The notes under the pieces were generated by a model, which ran no database searches, had not been told where the DNA came from, and saw nothing but the letters and a program-made list of their open reading frames with translations. The translations under genes were made by a program, and so were the position numbers. A stretch of 7,017 nt of DNA from an uncultured Ruminococcus sp. (GTDB lineage Bacteria; Bacillota; Clostridia; Oscillospirales; Acutalibacteraceae): the NCBI GenBank assembly GCA_902802975.1, contig CADCOF010000244.1, forward strand, positions 1 to 7,017. Reading direction: 5' to 3'. Below are positions 1-6,468 of this stretch, one piece after another; positions within the stretch are counted from its first letter, which is position 1, and every line of letters begins with the position of its first letter.

Positions 1-24
1 AAACTATTTTCAAAACTATTTTCA
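1..24. repeat. Two tandem copies of a 12-bp unit at the left edge
   Basis: AAACTATTTTCA occurs at 1-12 and again, without change, at 13-24. It lies just downstream of the dnaB stop codon on the minus strand. The array may continue outside the window. On the minus strand the unit reads TGAAAATAGTTT, with no stem, so it is not a terminator. Confidence 0.6.
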
Positions 25-33
25 TAGGGCATA

Positions 34-1392
34 TCAGTAGTCCCTCGCAGTAAATCTCATATGCTCGCCCGACCAATGCAGCGGCACGGTGCCCATCTCG
101 CCATGACGGTTTTTCGCCACTATGCACTCGCCCGAGTCTTTATCCTCATCATCGTCATCATTTGTATCTCCGTCGCTGTAGTAGCCTTTTCGGTACAGAA
201 AAAGCACAATATCTGCGTCCTGCTCGATAGAACCTGAATCTCTCATATCCGAAAGCTGCGGACGATGATCCGCGCGCTTCTCGCTTTCACGCGACAACTG
301 AGAAAGAGTTATCACAGGAACGTTAAGCTCCTTTGCAAGTATTTTCAGATTTCGAGTAATATCCGAAACTTCCTGCACTCTGTTTTCGATACGTCTTCCA
401 CTCTGCAAAAGCTGCAAATAATCGATCACAACAAGCTCTACTCCCTTGAGCCGCCTGAGCTTCGCCTTCATTGCGGGAACCGTAATGCTCGGCGTGTCGT
501 CAAGATACATCTGCGAATTTGATAATATATCGCCTGCCGGAATTAGCCTTGACCACTCGTCCTCCGTCATTTTTCCTGTTTTTATCTTTTGGCTTTCTAT
601 TGCGCCTAATGTTGAAAGAAGTCGTGACGCAAGCTGCTCCTTTGACATTTCCAGCGAAAAAAACGCAACTCGCTTGTGCTGCTTTATTGCAGCGTGGCTT
701 GCAATATTGAGCGCAAAAGCCGTTTTACCCATACCGGGACGAGCCGCCAAAAGTATAAGATCAGTTTTATTCAGTCCCGTAATATAATTGTCAAGAGTCG
801 ATATTCCGGTTGATATCGGTTTCATCGACTCGCTTTCCGCAGAATTAAGCAAATCCAGTCTATCGTAGGTTTCTTGAATTACCGCGGAAATGTGTACAAG
901 TCCCTGTACATTTTTCCCCTGTCGGATATCAAATATTCGCTGTTCGGCAGCGTCTATGATCAAGTCTGTTTTTTCATAACCTGACAACGCCTCGTCAATG
1001 GTTTTCCGCGATGCCGATATCAGCATACGTCTGTCATACGCTTCGCGAATTATCTGAGCATAATCAATGACGTTTTCGGCTTCAATCGCCGACTGAGTGA
1101 TCTCGATCAGATACGTCTTTCCTGTGGACTCATCAAAATCAGGTTCCCTGCGCAGCGATTCGATAACATTTACATAATCAATATTTTCGTTTGCTGTATA
1201 TTTATCGAGTAAAACGCGATAAATTAATTTGTTTAGCCCCATGTAGAAATACTCGGGCTTTGGCAGCAGTTCGACAATACCCGACATGTATTCGCTGTCA
1301 AGTATCACTGCTCCCAAAAGTGCCCTTTCCGCCTCGGGGCTGTACGGCAGCTTTATTGACGAAGTATCGCCGATGATATCATATTCTGCCAT
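34..1392 (-). CDS. dnaB: Replicative DNA helicase DnaB
   Basis: Hexameric, ATP-driven 5'-3' helicase that unwinds DNA at the replication fork and recruits primase; equivalent to B. subtilis DnaC. The 452-residue product has the usual length and two-domain layout. An N-terminal DnaB_N helical domain spans about residues 15-115, followed by a linker helix and a RecA-like C-terminal domain from about 190. Visible motifs are Walker A ARPGMGKT (217-224, Lys223), SLEMS with the expected catalytic Glu248, Walker B VVIDYLQLL (Asp324), SQLSRESEKR (364-373), and the SGSIEQDADIVLFLYR block (386-401) followed by KNRHG (427-431). The ATG at 1392 has GGAGG 5 nt upstream. It is the last gene of the cluster in this window, starting 14 nt after rplI. 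One oddity is a very acidic stretch at residues 406-422, where homologues have a short variable loop. There is no sign of an intein, which this family sometimes carries. Confidence 0.98.
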   Translation of the reverse strand: MAEYDIIGDTSSIKLPYSPEAERALLGAVILDSEYMSGIVELLPKPEYFYMGLNKLIYRVLLDKYTANENIDYVNVIESLRREPDFDESTGKTYLIEITQSAIEAENVIDYAQIIREAYDRRMLISASRKTIDEALSGYEKTDLIIDAAEQRIFDIRQGKNVQGLVHISAVIQETYDRLDLLNSAESESMKPISTGISTLDNYITGLNKTDLILLAARPGMGKTAFALNIASHAAIKQHKRVAFFSLEMSKEQLASRLLSTLGAIESQKIKTGKMTEDEWSRLIPAGDILSNSQMYLDDTPSITVPAMKAKLRRLKGVELVVIDYLQLLQSGRRIENRVQEVSDITRNLKILAKELNVPVITLSQLSRESEKRADHRPQLSDMRDSGSIEQDADIVLFLYRKGYYSDGDTNDDDDEDKDSGECIVAKNRHGEMGTVPLHWSGEHMRFTARDY

Positions 1393-1406
1393 ACTTTCCT
1401 CCGATT

Positions 1407-1850
1407 CTATTCACAAACCTGAACAAATATTTTTGCTGTAATACCATTATACAGCTTTACCTCGCTGTCATATGTACCATACTGTTTGATCTCTCCGGTA
1501 ATGCTTATTTTTCTCTTATCGACTGTGATTCCGTAACGCTGCTTAATCTCGTTTGCGATCTCCTTTGCAGTGATCGAGCCGAACAGTTTGCCCTCTTTGC
1601 CGGCTTTCGCGTGAATAACAATTGTCTTGGATTCAAGTTTTTCTTTTGCCGCTTTGGCTTCTTTGATCTGCGTATCAATCTTGTACTGCTTCGAATCGGC
1701 TGCATTTTTCAGCTCATTCATTGCCTGCGCATTTGCCTCTTTTGCAAGCTTTCTTGGCATAAGGAAGTTTCTTGCGTAACCGTCACTAACGGTCACAAGC
1801 TCGCCTTTTTTGCCTGTTCCCTTTACGTCCTCCAACAATACCACTTTCAT
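1407..1850 (-). CDS. rplI: 50S ribosomal protein L9 (bL9)
   Basis: Primary 23S rRNA-binding protein at the base of the L1 stalk of the large subunit. The 147-residue length matches the family (about 150). The N-terminal domain begins [19 protein letters not shown] and carries the signature [13 protein letters not shown] at residues 24-36. A long charged Lys/Glu/Ala-rich connecting helix covers about 41-75. The C-terminal rRNA-binding domain contains GKLFGSIT (88-94 region) and ends FVQVCE. The ATG at 1850 lies one nucleotide after the gdpP stop codon. Its AGGAGG (1861-1866) sits inside the last gdpP codons, with a 10-nt spacer, so translation is probably coupled to gdpP. The order gdpP-rplI-dnaB is a known Firmicutes arrangement. 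Nothing is unusual in the protein. Confidence 0.98.
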   Translation of the reverse strand: MKVVLLEDVKGTGKKGELVTVSDGYARNFLMPRKLAKEANAQAMNELKNAADSKQYKIDTQIKEAKAAKEKLESKTIVIHAKAGKEGKLFGSITAKEIANEIKQRYGITVDKRKISITGEIKQYGTYDSEVKLYNGITAKIFVQVCE

Positions 1851-1851
1851 C

Positions 1852-3852
1852 TCATATGTTCCTCCTCTTGATTGTTGTTGTGCTGTCCAAAGCCTGCGCC
1901 GTCATTTCGTCTATGGCTTTTATCAGCTTTTGGCGCGCCTCTTCTGTCGAAATGTCGCCAAGATTTGCTCCAGCCATTGTCTGATGTCCGCCGCCGCCTA
2001 TATGTTCCATGATCAGCTGCACATTAAGGTCGCCCAGCGATCTTGCCGAAACACATGTACAGCCAAGCGATCTGTAAATTACATATGACGCTTGAATATC
2101 TTTAATACTTAATAATTCATCTGCTGCTTGTGCTGCTGTTATTCTGACATTTGATTGTCTGTTTATCTCGTCGTCCGCAATAGCTATTGCGCTTGAACGA
2201 TACGTTTTTGCTTCGGCAACAAGCCGTGAACGCATACGGTACGATACAATAGAATCGGCAAACAGACGCTTGACTTCGACAGTATCCGCACCCTTGCGCT
2301 TTAAAAACGCGGCCGCCTCAAACGTATTCACTCCCGTGCGAAGGACGAAATTCTTTGTATCGAGCATAATTCCAGCGAGAAGGGCCTCAGCCTCATAGCT
2401 GTTGAGCGAACTTTCGTTCATATACTGCACTAACTGCGTTACCATTTCAGACGCACTCGACGCAAACGGTTCATGGAAGAATACGCACGCGTTATCAATG
2501 TGATTCACCATCATTCTGTGATGATCTATGACAACAACTTTTTTACACATTTTGTACAGCTCCGGATCCTCAACAAATGTGGGCGAATGCGTATCGACAA
2601 TAATTACCATTGTATTATTATCAACATGCTTTCTTGCCTCCGAAGGCTCAATAAACACACCCTTGTAGCCGTGTTCGGTAAGCCGTTTCAAAAACTGCCC
2701 TGCGAGAGTTGTTTTTTGATCGACAACAACTTTTGTATCGTGTTCCGGATATGTTTTGGATATCACGCTCCACATTCCTATAGCAGCACCTACTGCGTCA
2801 AGATCGGAACTTTGATGACCCATGATGTATATATTGTCTGCTTCTTTCAGTTTTTCTACCAACGATTTGGCAATGACTCTCGCCTTTACTTTTTCATGAC
2901 GCTCTATGCCCTTTGCAACACCGCCGAAAAACTCATAATTATCTTCTGTCTTGATTACGACCTGATCGCCGCCTCTTCCGAACGCCAGATCAAGAGCCTG
3001 AAGAGACCACTCTTCACTCTCCCCCAAACTCTTTGCGTTTCTTCCGATACCCATTGAGATAGTTGTGACAAGCGACGAACCCTCTGATACTTTTATACGG
3101 CGAACCGAATCGAGCAATTTGAATTTATCGTCTATCGCTTCTTTCAGGTGTTTTTCATCGATAACAGCCTTGTAACGTCCTGCAGAACTTTTTGTATAAA
3201 CTCCGCTGCACGAACTCACCCAGCGTTTCAGCACCGTTTCAACTCTTATCAAAGCGATGTTCACATCGTCGTCACTGCTGTTTCTCTCGAAATCATCTCT
3301 GTTGTCAAGGCTGATCGTTATTACAACGGGGCGCGACTCATGATATTGATTTGCAGCTAATTTGTATTCCGTATCATCAATAAAATAAAATACAATGCTG
3401 TCCTCAACACTTGACGCTATCACAGAATAATACCGACCGTTATATTCAACACCGCCTCCGGGGCCTTCCGCCCACGCTTTTATATCGGCGTTATTTACAA
3501 AAGGGAGAACCGAATCCCCGGTGACATCTTTGCCGGCGGCAAGACGCCTATTGAATCTCGAATTGTACCAAAGTATATCGCCGTCTTTGCCGGTGATAAC
3601 TATCGGAACAGAAAATTTTTCGAGATACGCGTGATCCATTCCGCCTATCCCATTTACTGCGGAACGAACTATACGATTGACATAGTTTTTATAATTAAGC
3701 GACATAACGATGAAAAATACGGCGGACAGACAAGCCAGTATCATTTCAAACAAGAAAACGTTTCTGTCGTATCTTTTTGACGCAAAAGCCAGCGCAATGA
3801 GAACAGCGGAAAATATCAAGCTGTGCGGCTGGATGTAGATTTTGCGCTTCAA
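1852..3852 (-). CDS. gdpP: Cyclic-di-AMP phosphodiesterase GdpP (membrane DHH/DHHA1 protein, YybT family)
   Basis: Membrane-anchored enzyme that hydrolyses the second messenger c-di-AMP to pApA, affecting osmotic and potassium balance and cell-wall stress. The 666-residue product has the family architecture. Two membrane helices (about 9-25 and 32-51) are followed by a PAS-like domain (about 75-165), a degenerate GGDEF domain (about 174-300, with SSAGRY at 222-227 in place of an active GGDEF motif), a DHH domain (about 340-500) and a DHHA1 domain (about 560-655). Metal-site motifs are complete: [13 protein letters not shown] (His346, Asp350, Asp352), VDTHSP (Asp420), DHHR (443-446), LDTKNF (Asp498) and GGGGHQ (619-624). 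The start is set at the TTG at 3852 because AGGAGG (3861-3866) lies 8 nt upstream. A longer frame from a TTG at 3882 would put that Shine-Dalgarno inside the gene. The gene ends one base before rplI and follows RNase J after a 147-nt gap. Confidence 0.96.
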   Translation of the reverse strand: MKRKIYIQPHSLIFSAVLIALAFASKRYDRNVFLFEMILACLSAVFFIVMSLNYKNYVNRIVRSAVNGIGGMDHAYLEKFSVPIVITGKDGDILWYNSRFNRRLAAGKDVTGDSVLPFVNNADIKAWAEGPGGGVEYNGRYYSVIASSVEDSIVFYFIDDTEYKLAANQYHESRPVVITISLDNRDDFERNSSDDDVNIALIRVETVLKRWVSSCSGVYTKSSAGRYKAVIDEKHLKEAIDDKFKLLDSVRRIKVSEGSSLVTTISMGIGRNAKSLGESEEWSLQALDLAFGRGGDQVVIKTEDNYEFFGGVAKGIERHEKVKARVIAKSLVEKLKEADNIYIMGHQSSDLDAVGAAIGMWSVISKTYPEHDTKVVVDQKTTLAGQFLKRLTEHGYKGVFIEPSEARKHVDNNTMVIIVDTHSPTFVEDPELYKMCKKVVVIDHHRMMVNHIDNACVFFHEPFASSASEMVTQLVQYMNESSLNSYEAEALLAGIMLDTKNFVLRTGVNTFEAAAFLKRKGADTVEVKRLFADSIVSYRMRSRLVAEAKTYRSSAIAIADDEINRQSNVRITAAQAADELLSIKDIQASYVIYRSLGCTCVSARSLGDLNVQLIMEHIGGGGHQTMAGANLGDISTEEARQKLIKAIDEMTAQALDSTTTIKRRNI
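1861..1866 (-). promoter_or_regulatory. rplI ribosome binding site embedded in the gdpP 3' end
   Basis: AGGAGG serves as the Shine-Dalgarno for rplI, 10 nt before the ATG at 1850, and also encodes the Arg-Arg of the GdpP C-terminus (RRNI). The gdpP stop codon and the rplI start are one base apart, an arrangement typical of translational coupling. Confidence 0.85.
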
Positions 3853-3860
3853 GCAAATCT

Positions 3861-3866
3861 CCTCCT
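3861..3866 (-). promoter_or_regulatory. Ribosome binding site deciding the gdpP TTG start
   Basis: AGGAGG on the minus strand is 8 nt before a TTG at 3852. The next residues ([13 protein letters not shown]) lead directly into the first membrane helix, as expected for the N-terminus of this family. Confidence 0.85.
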
Positions 3867-3890
3867 TTGGCGTCTCACGCAATTATTATT

Positions 3891-3978
3891 TATAGTAAAC
3901 GTTATTTGAAAAATCTTGATTGAGTAATAGCAGAGTTTAAGTTTAAGCATTAGTTCAAAAATTATGTCGTTTACTATA
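3891..3978. repeat. Perfect 11-bp inverted repeat in the rnj-gdpP gap
   Basis: TATAGTAAACG (3891-3901) and CGTTTACTATA (3968-3978) are exact reverse complements separated by 66 bp. They nearly span the 147-bp gap between the RNase J stop and the gdpP start. A tandem GTTTAA pair (3935-3946) lies between them. I find neither a clear terminator nor a clear sigma-A promoter in this gap. The repeat could be a pair of binding sites for one regulator or a long-range RNA stem in the gdpP leader. Confidence 0.55.
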
Positions 3979-3999
3979 TGTGAGTATCAGCCGTTAATA

Positions 4000-5811
4000 T
4001 TACACGTCCATTATGATGGGGAGAATCATAGGACTTCTGTGTGTACGGTCATATATCAGCTTTGACACGCCGTCTTTTACTCTGTTTTTGATAGTAGCCC
4101 AATCATGGATATTTTCGAATGCGCAGTCATACAGTATATCATCGACATTCGCGCGAACCTCATCGAAAAGATCCTCCGCTTCGCGAACATATACAAAACC
4201 CCTTGAAACGATATCGGGACCGGAGATGATATTTCCGTTTCCGGTATCAAGCGTGGCAACAATTATGAGAATACCGTCCTGCCCCAAATGCTTCCGGTCA
4301 CGCAGAACGATGGAACCAACGTCGCCTACGCCCAATCCGTCAACAAGAATTTTGCCTGCTTGAATACTCGGCAGCTGCTTTAGATAATGTTCGTTAAGCT
4401 CCACGACGTTTCCAATATCGCCAATGAATATATTTTTATGCTCCATGCCCATTTCAAGCGCAACGTCGGCATGTTTGCGCAGATGCTTCTGCTCGCCGTG
4501 AACAGGAATAAAAAATTTGGGCTTTACAAGACCGTGCATGATCTTTAGTTCTTCTCTGCAGGCATGTCCCGAAACGTGAACTTCGTACATCGACTCATGA
4601 ACTACCTCACAGCCCTTTTTAAGCAGTTCGTTTACAACATTTCCCACAGCTTTTTCGTTTCCGGGTATCGGGTTTGCGGAGATAATGATAAAATCCCCGA
4701 AGCCGACTTCCACCTTTCTGTGATCCGAATAAGCCATACGTGAAAGTGCAGACATCGGCTCCCCCTGCGTACCTGTCGTTACAAGAACAACCTTCTCGGG
4801 CGGATAGCGTTTTATCATGTCAATATCGATAACAAGCTCGTCGTTGAATTTTATATAGCCCAATTCCTTGGCCACAGTGACATAATTTATCATGCTGCGC
4901 CCCGAAAAAGCCACCTTTCGCCCCGATTTTTCGGCACAGTAAATAATCTGTTGTATCCGGCTGATATTTGATGCAAAAGTTGCAATAATTATGCGTTTCT
5001 TTTCGGCTCGTGCAAACAGGCGTTCAAATGACGCTCTGACTGTCTGCTCCGTTGGAGTAAATCCCGGACGCTCTGCATTTGTGGAATCTGCAAGCAGCGC
5101 AAGCACACCCTTATTTCCAAGTTCGCCGAAACGCGCAAGGTCGATCATGCCGCCGTCAACAGGCGTGCAGTCTATCTTGAAATCGCCCGTGTGGACAATT
5201 GTGCCCGCAGGGCTGTGAATTGCAACAGCCACCGAATCGGGAATGGAATGGTTCACATGAATAAATTCGACCTTCATGCAGCCCAGCTTTATTGTATCTC
5301 CGGCATTGACCACGTTCAAGCTGATCTTTTTATCGAGATTGAACTCCTTAAGCTTATTTTCAATAAGACCTATTGTAAGCGGCGTTCCGTAAACCGGCAG
5401 TTTTACCCGGCTGAGCAAAAAGGGCAGACTTCCGATATGGTCTTCATGACCATGAGTTATTACAATACCCTTTATTCTGTCAATGTTTTCCTCGACATAC
5501 GTAAAATCCGGAATAACAAGGTCTACTCCCAGCAAATCGCCATCGGGGAACGCCATTCCACAGTCCAACATAAATATATCGTTACAGCACTCAAAAAGCG
5601 TTGTATTTTTTCCGATCTCGTTAAGCCCGCCCAGGAACATGATCTTTATAGGCGGCTTCTGTTCACTTCTCGCGCTGTTCTTTTTGTTTACTCCGCTGCG
5701 CTTGTGAGGCTTCAGCGGCTTTCCATTTTTAGGCTTCACTTTCATTCTCTTGGTGTTGACCGCTTTGTTTTTAGCGGCACTGCTGTTTGGTCTTCTGTTG
5801 TTTACACTCAT
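4000..5811 (-). CDS. rnj: Ribonuclease J (metallo-beta-lactamase/beta-CASP nuclease)
   Basis: Zinc-dependent 5'-3' exo- and endoribonuclease of mRNA decay and rRNA maturation, acting in the cytoplasm. The 603-residue product has a metallo-beta-lactamase core beginning near residue 55 (IKIMFLGGLNEIGKN). It carries the metal motif HGHEDHIG (120-127), NHSIPD (187-192) and HTGDFKID (207-214, Asp210). Then come an interrupting beta-CASP domain (about 235-405), SGHA (His416) and PVHGE (His438), and a C-terminal domain. The start is the ATG at 5811, because GGAGGT (5821-5826) lies 9 nt upstream. An in-frame ATG at 5835 would place that Shine-Dalgarno inside the gene and has none of its own. The first 54 residues form a Lys/Arg/Asn/Ser-rich, low-complexity extension roughly 45-50 residues longer than in Bacillus RNase J1. 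Catalytic residues appear intact. J1 cannot be separated from J2 here, so the neutral symbol rnj is used. A strong distal promoter and a weaker proximal one precede it. Confidence 0.95.
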   Translation of the reverse strand: MSVNNRRPNSSAAKNKAVNTKRMKVKPKNGKPLKPHKRSGVNKKNSARSEQKPPIKIMFLGGLNEIGKNTTLFECCNDIFMLDCGMAFPDGDLLGVDLVIPDFTYVEENIDRIKGIVITHGHEDHIGSLPFLLSRVKLPVYGTPLTIGLIENKLKEFNLDKKISLNVVNAGDTIKLGCMKVEFIHVNHSIPDSVAVAIHSPAGTIVHTGDFKIDCTPVDGGMIDLARFGELGNKGVLALLADSTNAERPGFTPTEQTVRASFERLFARAEKKRIIIATFASNISRIQQIIYCAEKSGRKVAFSGRSMINYVTVAKELGYIKFNDELVIDIDMIKRYPPEKVVLVTTGTQGEPMSALSRMAYSDHRKVEVGFGDFIIISANPIPGNEKAVGNVVNELLKKGCEVVHESMYEVHVSGHACREELKIMHGLVKPKFFIPVHGEQKHLRKHADVALEMGMEHKNIFIGDIGNVVELNEHYLKQLPSIQAGKILVDGLGVGDVGSIVLRDRKHLGQDGILIIVATLDTGNGNIISGPDIVSRGFVYVREAEDLFDEVRANVDDILYDCAFENIHDWATIKNRVKDGVSKLIYDRTHRSPMILPIIMDV

Positions 5812-5820
5812 TGGCAAATT

Positions 5821-5826
5821 ACCTCC
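5821..5826 (-). promoter_or_regulatory. Ribosome binding site deciding the RNase J start
   Basis: GGAGGT on the minus strand is 9 nt before the ATG at 5811. It lies inside the longer open frame that begins at 5835, so it selects the internal ATG and removes eight residues from the longest frame. Confidence 0.85.
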
Positions 5827-5844
5827 GTATTTCATTATTTCAGT

Positions 5845-5875
5845 ATTATAAAACGTTCAATGATTTCCGAATCAA
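5845..5875 (-). promoter_or_regulatory. Possible proximal promoter of RNase J (P2)
   Basis: A consensus -10 TATAAT (5845-5850) lies on the minus strand with TTGATT (5870-5875) upstream as a candidate -35. The spacer is 19 bp, longer than ideal, and the region is AT-rich, so chance matches are likely. If used, transcription would begin near 5838, only about 27 nt before the ATG at 5811. That fits the chosen start and argues against the ATG at 5835. Confidence 0.4.
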
Positions 5876-5914
5876 GCAGGCAATTATATACCCACAATGT
5901 TATATATTTTTATT

Positions 5915-5942
5915 TTCGCATAGCTAACGGTGCCTATGCGAA
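5915..5942. repeat. Perfect 9-bp inverted repeat in the RNase J leader
   Basis: TTCGCATAG (5915-5923) and CTATGCGAA (5934-5942) are exact reverse complements around a 10-nt loop. In the proposed RNase J leader this would fold as a hairpin about 130 nt from the 5' end. It is not followed by a run of T on either strand, so it is not a standard intrinsic terminator. It could be an RNA structure or a protein-binding dyad just upstream of P2. Confidence 0.7.
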
Positions 5943-5969
5943 TTATTAATGAACAAAAAATATATTCAT

Positions 5970-6023
5970 ACATATATGTGTATAACATTTCATGATAACA
6001 TTAACATCATACATACATATGTA
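5970..6023. repeat. Two short palindromes 44 bp apart between P1 and RNase J
   Basis: ACATATATGT (5970-5979) and TACATATGTA (6014-6023) are each perfect 10-bp palindromes, with centres 44 bp apart, close to four helical turns. The octamer ATAACATT occurs twice between them (5982-5989 and 5995-6002). They lie downstream of the P1 start point. AT-rich composition makes such palindromes fairly common, so an operator role is only possible. Confidence 0.35.
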
Positions 6024-6080
6024 AGAATACATAAAAATCCAACTAAAATAATCATAGCGTTTCAATCGCCCTCTATTACT

Positions 6081-6109
6081 ATTCTATCGCATTAACCGCA
6101 GATTGTCAA
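6081..6109 (-). promoter_or_regulatory. Strong sigma-A-type promoter facing RNase J (distal, P1)
   Basis: On the minus strand there is a perfect -35 TTGACA (6104-6109), a 17-bp spacer, and a -10 TAGAAT (6081-6086) that differs from consensus at one base. The start of transcription would lie near 6074. No convincing gene begins between here and RNase J at 5811, so the simplest reading is a promoter giving a leader of about 263 nt. It could instead drive a small RNA or a short peptide. A short inverted repeat, GTAAT-tcat-ATTAC (6126-6139), lies 16 bp upstream of the -35. Confidence 0.75.
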
Positions 6110-6245
6110 GTACAGTGTTGTTTTTGTAATTCATATTACGGTGTTAAATCAAGCTTCAAATTATTCACACATGCTCTATGATCATGAAAAAATAAAATGA
6201 AAAGAAGTGCAATTTATTTCTTTTCTTTAGTTTTTATTTATTTGT

Positions 6246-6325
6246 GTGGTCAAAAGACCACTAACGGCAGTGACAAACTCGCCACTATAGGGGTTCGTTT
6301 TGTCACTTGGTGTCATAAAAACCAA
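6246..6325. other. Cluster of three stem-loops in a GC-richer block
   Basis: Three successive inverted repeats lie in about 80 bases. They are GTGGTC-aaaa-GACCAC (6246-6261), a 9-bp stem AGTGACAAA/TTTGTCACT (6269-6277 with 6299-6307), and TTGGT/ACCAA (6307-6311 with 6321-6325). The second and third share one base, so they compete slightly. TTTTTAT (6231-6237) and ATAAAAA (6315-6321) could close the first two hairpins into a larger fold. The block is clearly richer in G and C than the DNA either side of it. Candidates are a structured leader RNA of the membrane protein gene, a small RNA, or a remnant of a small mobile element. I do not recognise a known family. Confidence 0.5.
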
Positions 6326-6420
6326 TGCATTTTATGTGGAAATGTTAATATGTTGAATCGTGGAAAACAAATATCTTCTATGCCGCCGTCATTCTGCGTA
6401 ATAATTCGAGTTTCTTTTCA

Positions 6421-6426
6421 TATAAT
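6421..6426 (+). promoter_or_regulatory. Candidate -10 box for the small membrane protein
   Basis: A consensus TATAAT lies 42 nt before the ATG at 6469. No recognisable -35 is found 16-18 bp upstream (the hexamer there is GTAATA) and there is no extended TG, so this is a weak call in AT-rich DNA. Confidence 0.25.
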
Positions 6427-6456
6427 ATTACAGCTATAGAATACATAATGAATCAT

Positions 6457-6460
6457 GAGG
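6457..6460 (+). promoter_or_regulatory. Ribosome binding site of the small membrane protein
   Basis: GAGG is 8 nt upstream of the ATG at 6469, and it decides that start over the upstream in-frame ATG at 6448. It is a shorter match than the sites of the minus-strand genes. Confidence 0.65.
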
Positions 6461-6468
6461 TGCTGTAT

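Larger units (their letters stand above)
5812..6468. other. 657-base divergent intergenic region
   Basis: AT-rich DNA between RNase J and the membrane protein gene. From left to right it holds the RNase J ribosome binding site and possible P2 promoter (5821-5875), a perfect 9-bp hairpin (5915-5942), two short palindromes (5970-6023), the strong minus-strand promoter P1 (6081-6109), an AT-rich spacer, a locally GC-richer block of stem-loops (6246-6325), and a candidate -10 box at 6421. I see no tRNA, no recognisable riboswitch and no convincing gene in it. A plus-strand open frame at 6197-6439 lacks a ribosome binding site. Confidence 0.8.

Noticed and set aside
2473..3057. Plus-strand open frame of 194 codons opposite gdpP
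   Set aside because: It is antisense to the DHH and GGDEF regions of gdpP, with a composition rich in Cys, His and Phe typical of shadow frames, and there is no ribosome binding site.
1405..3852. Possible accessory or horizontally acquired island
   Set aside because: The gdpP-rplI-dnaB order is a conserved core arrangement in Firmicutes, and no integrase, transposase or composition break is visible within it.
3853..3882. Longer gdpP N-terminus starting at a TTG at 3882
   Set aside because: The AGGAGG that serves the TTG at 3852 would be coding, and no ribosome binding site precedes 3882.
5812..5835. Longer RNase J N-terminus starting at the ATG at 5835
   Set aside because: The strong GGAGGT lies inside this extension and is perfectly spaced for the ATG at 5811. 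The longer start has no Shine-Dalgarno and would lie almost at the P2 transcription start.
5915..5942. Intrinsic terminator in the RNase J leader
   Set aside because: The stem is perfect, but on the minus strand it is followed by an A-rich run and on the plus strand by mixed A and T, not a T tract.
5191..5949. Plus-strand open frame of 252 codons opposite the start of RNase J
   Set aside because: It is antisense to the well-supported RNase J gene, continues into non-coding leader DNA, shows no protein family pattern and lacks a ribosome binding site.
5961..6034. CRISPR-like or tandem repeat array in the CATA-rich stretch
   Set aside because: The similarity comes from low-complexity CATA/TATG tracts. 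There is no fixed repeat length, no regular spacer and no cas gene nearby.
6197..6439. Plus-strand open frame of 80 codons in the divergent gap
   Set aside because: It has no Shine-Dalgarno before the ATG, an AT-driven start of low complexity, and it runs straight through the stem-loop block. It is better explained as non-coding sequence.
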